64,000 bases of DNA, taken from the NCBI RefSeq assembly GCF_034274695.1, contig NZ_CP128362.1, forward strand, positions 1,426,001 to 1,490,000, in the 5' to 3' direction. Below are positions 63,401-64,000 of the stretch, in pieces (positions within the stretch are counted from its first letter, which is position 1; every line of letters starts with the position of its first letter). The notes under the pieces are model-generated. The model saw only the letters and a program-made list of their open reading frames with translations. It ran no database searches and was not told where the DNA came from. Source of the DNA: Chitinophaga sp. LS1 (GTDB taxonomy: Bacteria > Bacteroidota > Bacteroidia > Chitinophagales > Chitinophagaceae). Both the position numbers and the translations under genes were made by a program.

Positions 63401-64000
63401 AACTGAACTGCATCATCACCGACGACGAGCCCAATGCCGTCAGTCTGCTGGAAGTCCTCATTTGCCAAACCACCGACTGGCAGATTGTGGCCAAATGTTT
63501 TAACGGACTGGAAGCCCTGCAGGCGGTAAAACAGCATAAAACAGATCTCATCTTCCTGGATATCAACATGCCCCTGCTGGATGGCATGTCACTGGCGGCA
63601 TTACTGCCCGCTGGTATCAAGATCGTATTTACCACCGCTTACTCCGAATTTGCGGCAGACAGTTACAACTACTCTGCCATCGACTATTTACTAAAGCCCA
63701 TCACCCTGAAAAGGTTCCTCGACGCTCAAAAAAAGATCGAAGCCGCCTTTGAGAACGGGAAAAGTGTCGTGGATAACGGGTATTTCTTTGCCAAAACCGG
63801 CAAAACCATCAAAAAAGTGCCTATTCACGACATCCTCTATGCCGAAAGTGAGAAAGAATATGTAAAACTGGTGCTGGAAAAAGAAAACATCCTCCTCTAC
63901 CGCCGGCTCAAGGAAATTGAAGAGATGCTGGCGCTGCCCTTCCTCCGCATTCATCACTCGTTTATTATTAACCTGGATCACCTGCAGCAAATTCAGGATA
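63397..64000 (+). CDS. LytTR response regulator, 3' end outside window
   Basis: Partial, 201 codons visible. A receiver domain (1-120) has the acidic pocket ITDDEP and the phospho-acceptor Asp55 in LIFLDINMPLLDG. The start of a LytTR DNA-binding domain (about 140 onward) shows IHDILYAESEKEYVKLVL and LPFLRIHHSFIINLDHL. The window ends inside the LytTR domain. It is paired with the overlapping kinase gene. Confidence 0.93.
   Translation, partial: MKLNCIITDDEPNAVSLLEVLICQTTDWQIVAKCFNGLEALQAVKQHKTDLIFLDINMPLLDGMSLAALLPAGIKIVFTTAYSEFAADSYNYSAIDYLLKPITLKRFLDAQKKIEAAFENGKSVVDNGYFFAKTGKTIKKVPIHDILYAESEKEYVKLVLEKENILLYRRLKEIEEMLALPFLRIHHSFIINLDHLQQIQD

Noticed and set aside
1..64000. CRISPR array
   Set aside because: No run of equally spaced short direct repeats with unique spacers was seen; the 88-base tandem repeat at 51.6 kb has no spacers and is part of a coding end.

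Overview
The window looks like the chromosome of a Bacteroidota bacterium, most likely of the Chitinophaga type (family Chitinophagaceae). Three things point there. The best promoter has the phylum's -33 TTTG / -7 TAnnTTTG form (upstream of the tRNA-Ser). The protein families are typical of the group: GLPGLI proteins, OMP_b-brl_3 outer membrane barrels, DUF4369-TlpA thioredoxins, C39 exporters with VKOR partners, and sulfatases. The mobile elements and secreted proteins resemble those of soil Bacteroidota. This placement is inference; no rRNA is present.

Layout. 1-2.8 kb is core-like: the start of a lipoprotein gene, a TatD-family hydrolase and a type I asparaginase. At 2.87-2.95 kb lies an intact tRNA-Ser(GGA). 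A large serine recombinase abuts it, and its reading frame runs antisense through the tRNA. From there to about 32.9 kb is an accessory island packed with nested mobile DNA: two tandem IS5-type elements sharing TAA duplications; an IS66 element inside the second, itself carrying two inverted, identical IS110 copies (1663-base arms); an IS3 remnant; a KAP-type P-loop NTPase; a group II intron split by a second IS66 that is split by an IS21; and another IS3 remnant. The cargo at 24.4-32.4 kb is the most interesting part: a C39-peptidase ABC exporter, an HlyD adaptor, a small HTH protein, a C39-like/VKOR/thioredoxin fusion, a double-glycine-leader precursor and a TlpA-type oxidoreductase.

The precursor's core has the eight-cysteine spacing and aromatic positions of hevein (chitin-binding type 1, CBM18). 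The module therefore reads as a bacterial system for making, oxidising and exporting a disulfide-rich hevein-like peptide. In this genome the precursor gene is cut after codon 5 by an IS with a 3-base duplication (AGT), and removing the IS restores a clean 103-residue frame.

From 33 kb on: an ABM-domain protein, an AAA/PD-(D/E)XK gene broken by one in-frame TAG, a transglutaminase-like protein, and a compact minus-strand operon (46.8 to 36.2 kb). That operon encodes a lipoprotein, a small membrane protein, a tubulin-like GTPase, a 1270-residue actin/Hsp70-fold ATPase, a second degenerate Hsp70-like protein with a Pro/Ser tail, two TerD proteins, an OmpA-domain protein and a decapitated TerC remnant. 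It looks like a Ter-linked stress system with two cytoskeletal-type NTPases.

The last 17 kb (47-64 kb) is ordinary accessory metabolism and signalling. It holds three Crp/Fnr-type regulators paired with short-chain dehydrogenases and a metallo-beta-lactamase-fold enzyme, with clear palindromic operator candidates, then a sulfatase, an AraC regulator, a YceI protein, a DUF4268 protein and an M28 peptidase. It ends with a TonB-receptor-like barrel with its GLPGLI partner, a membrane protein, and a LytS-type kinase/LytTR regulator pair that runs off the window.
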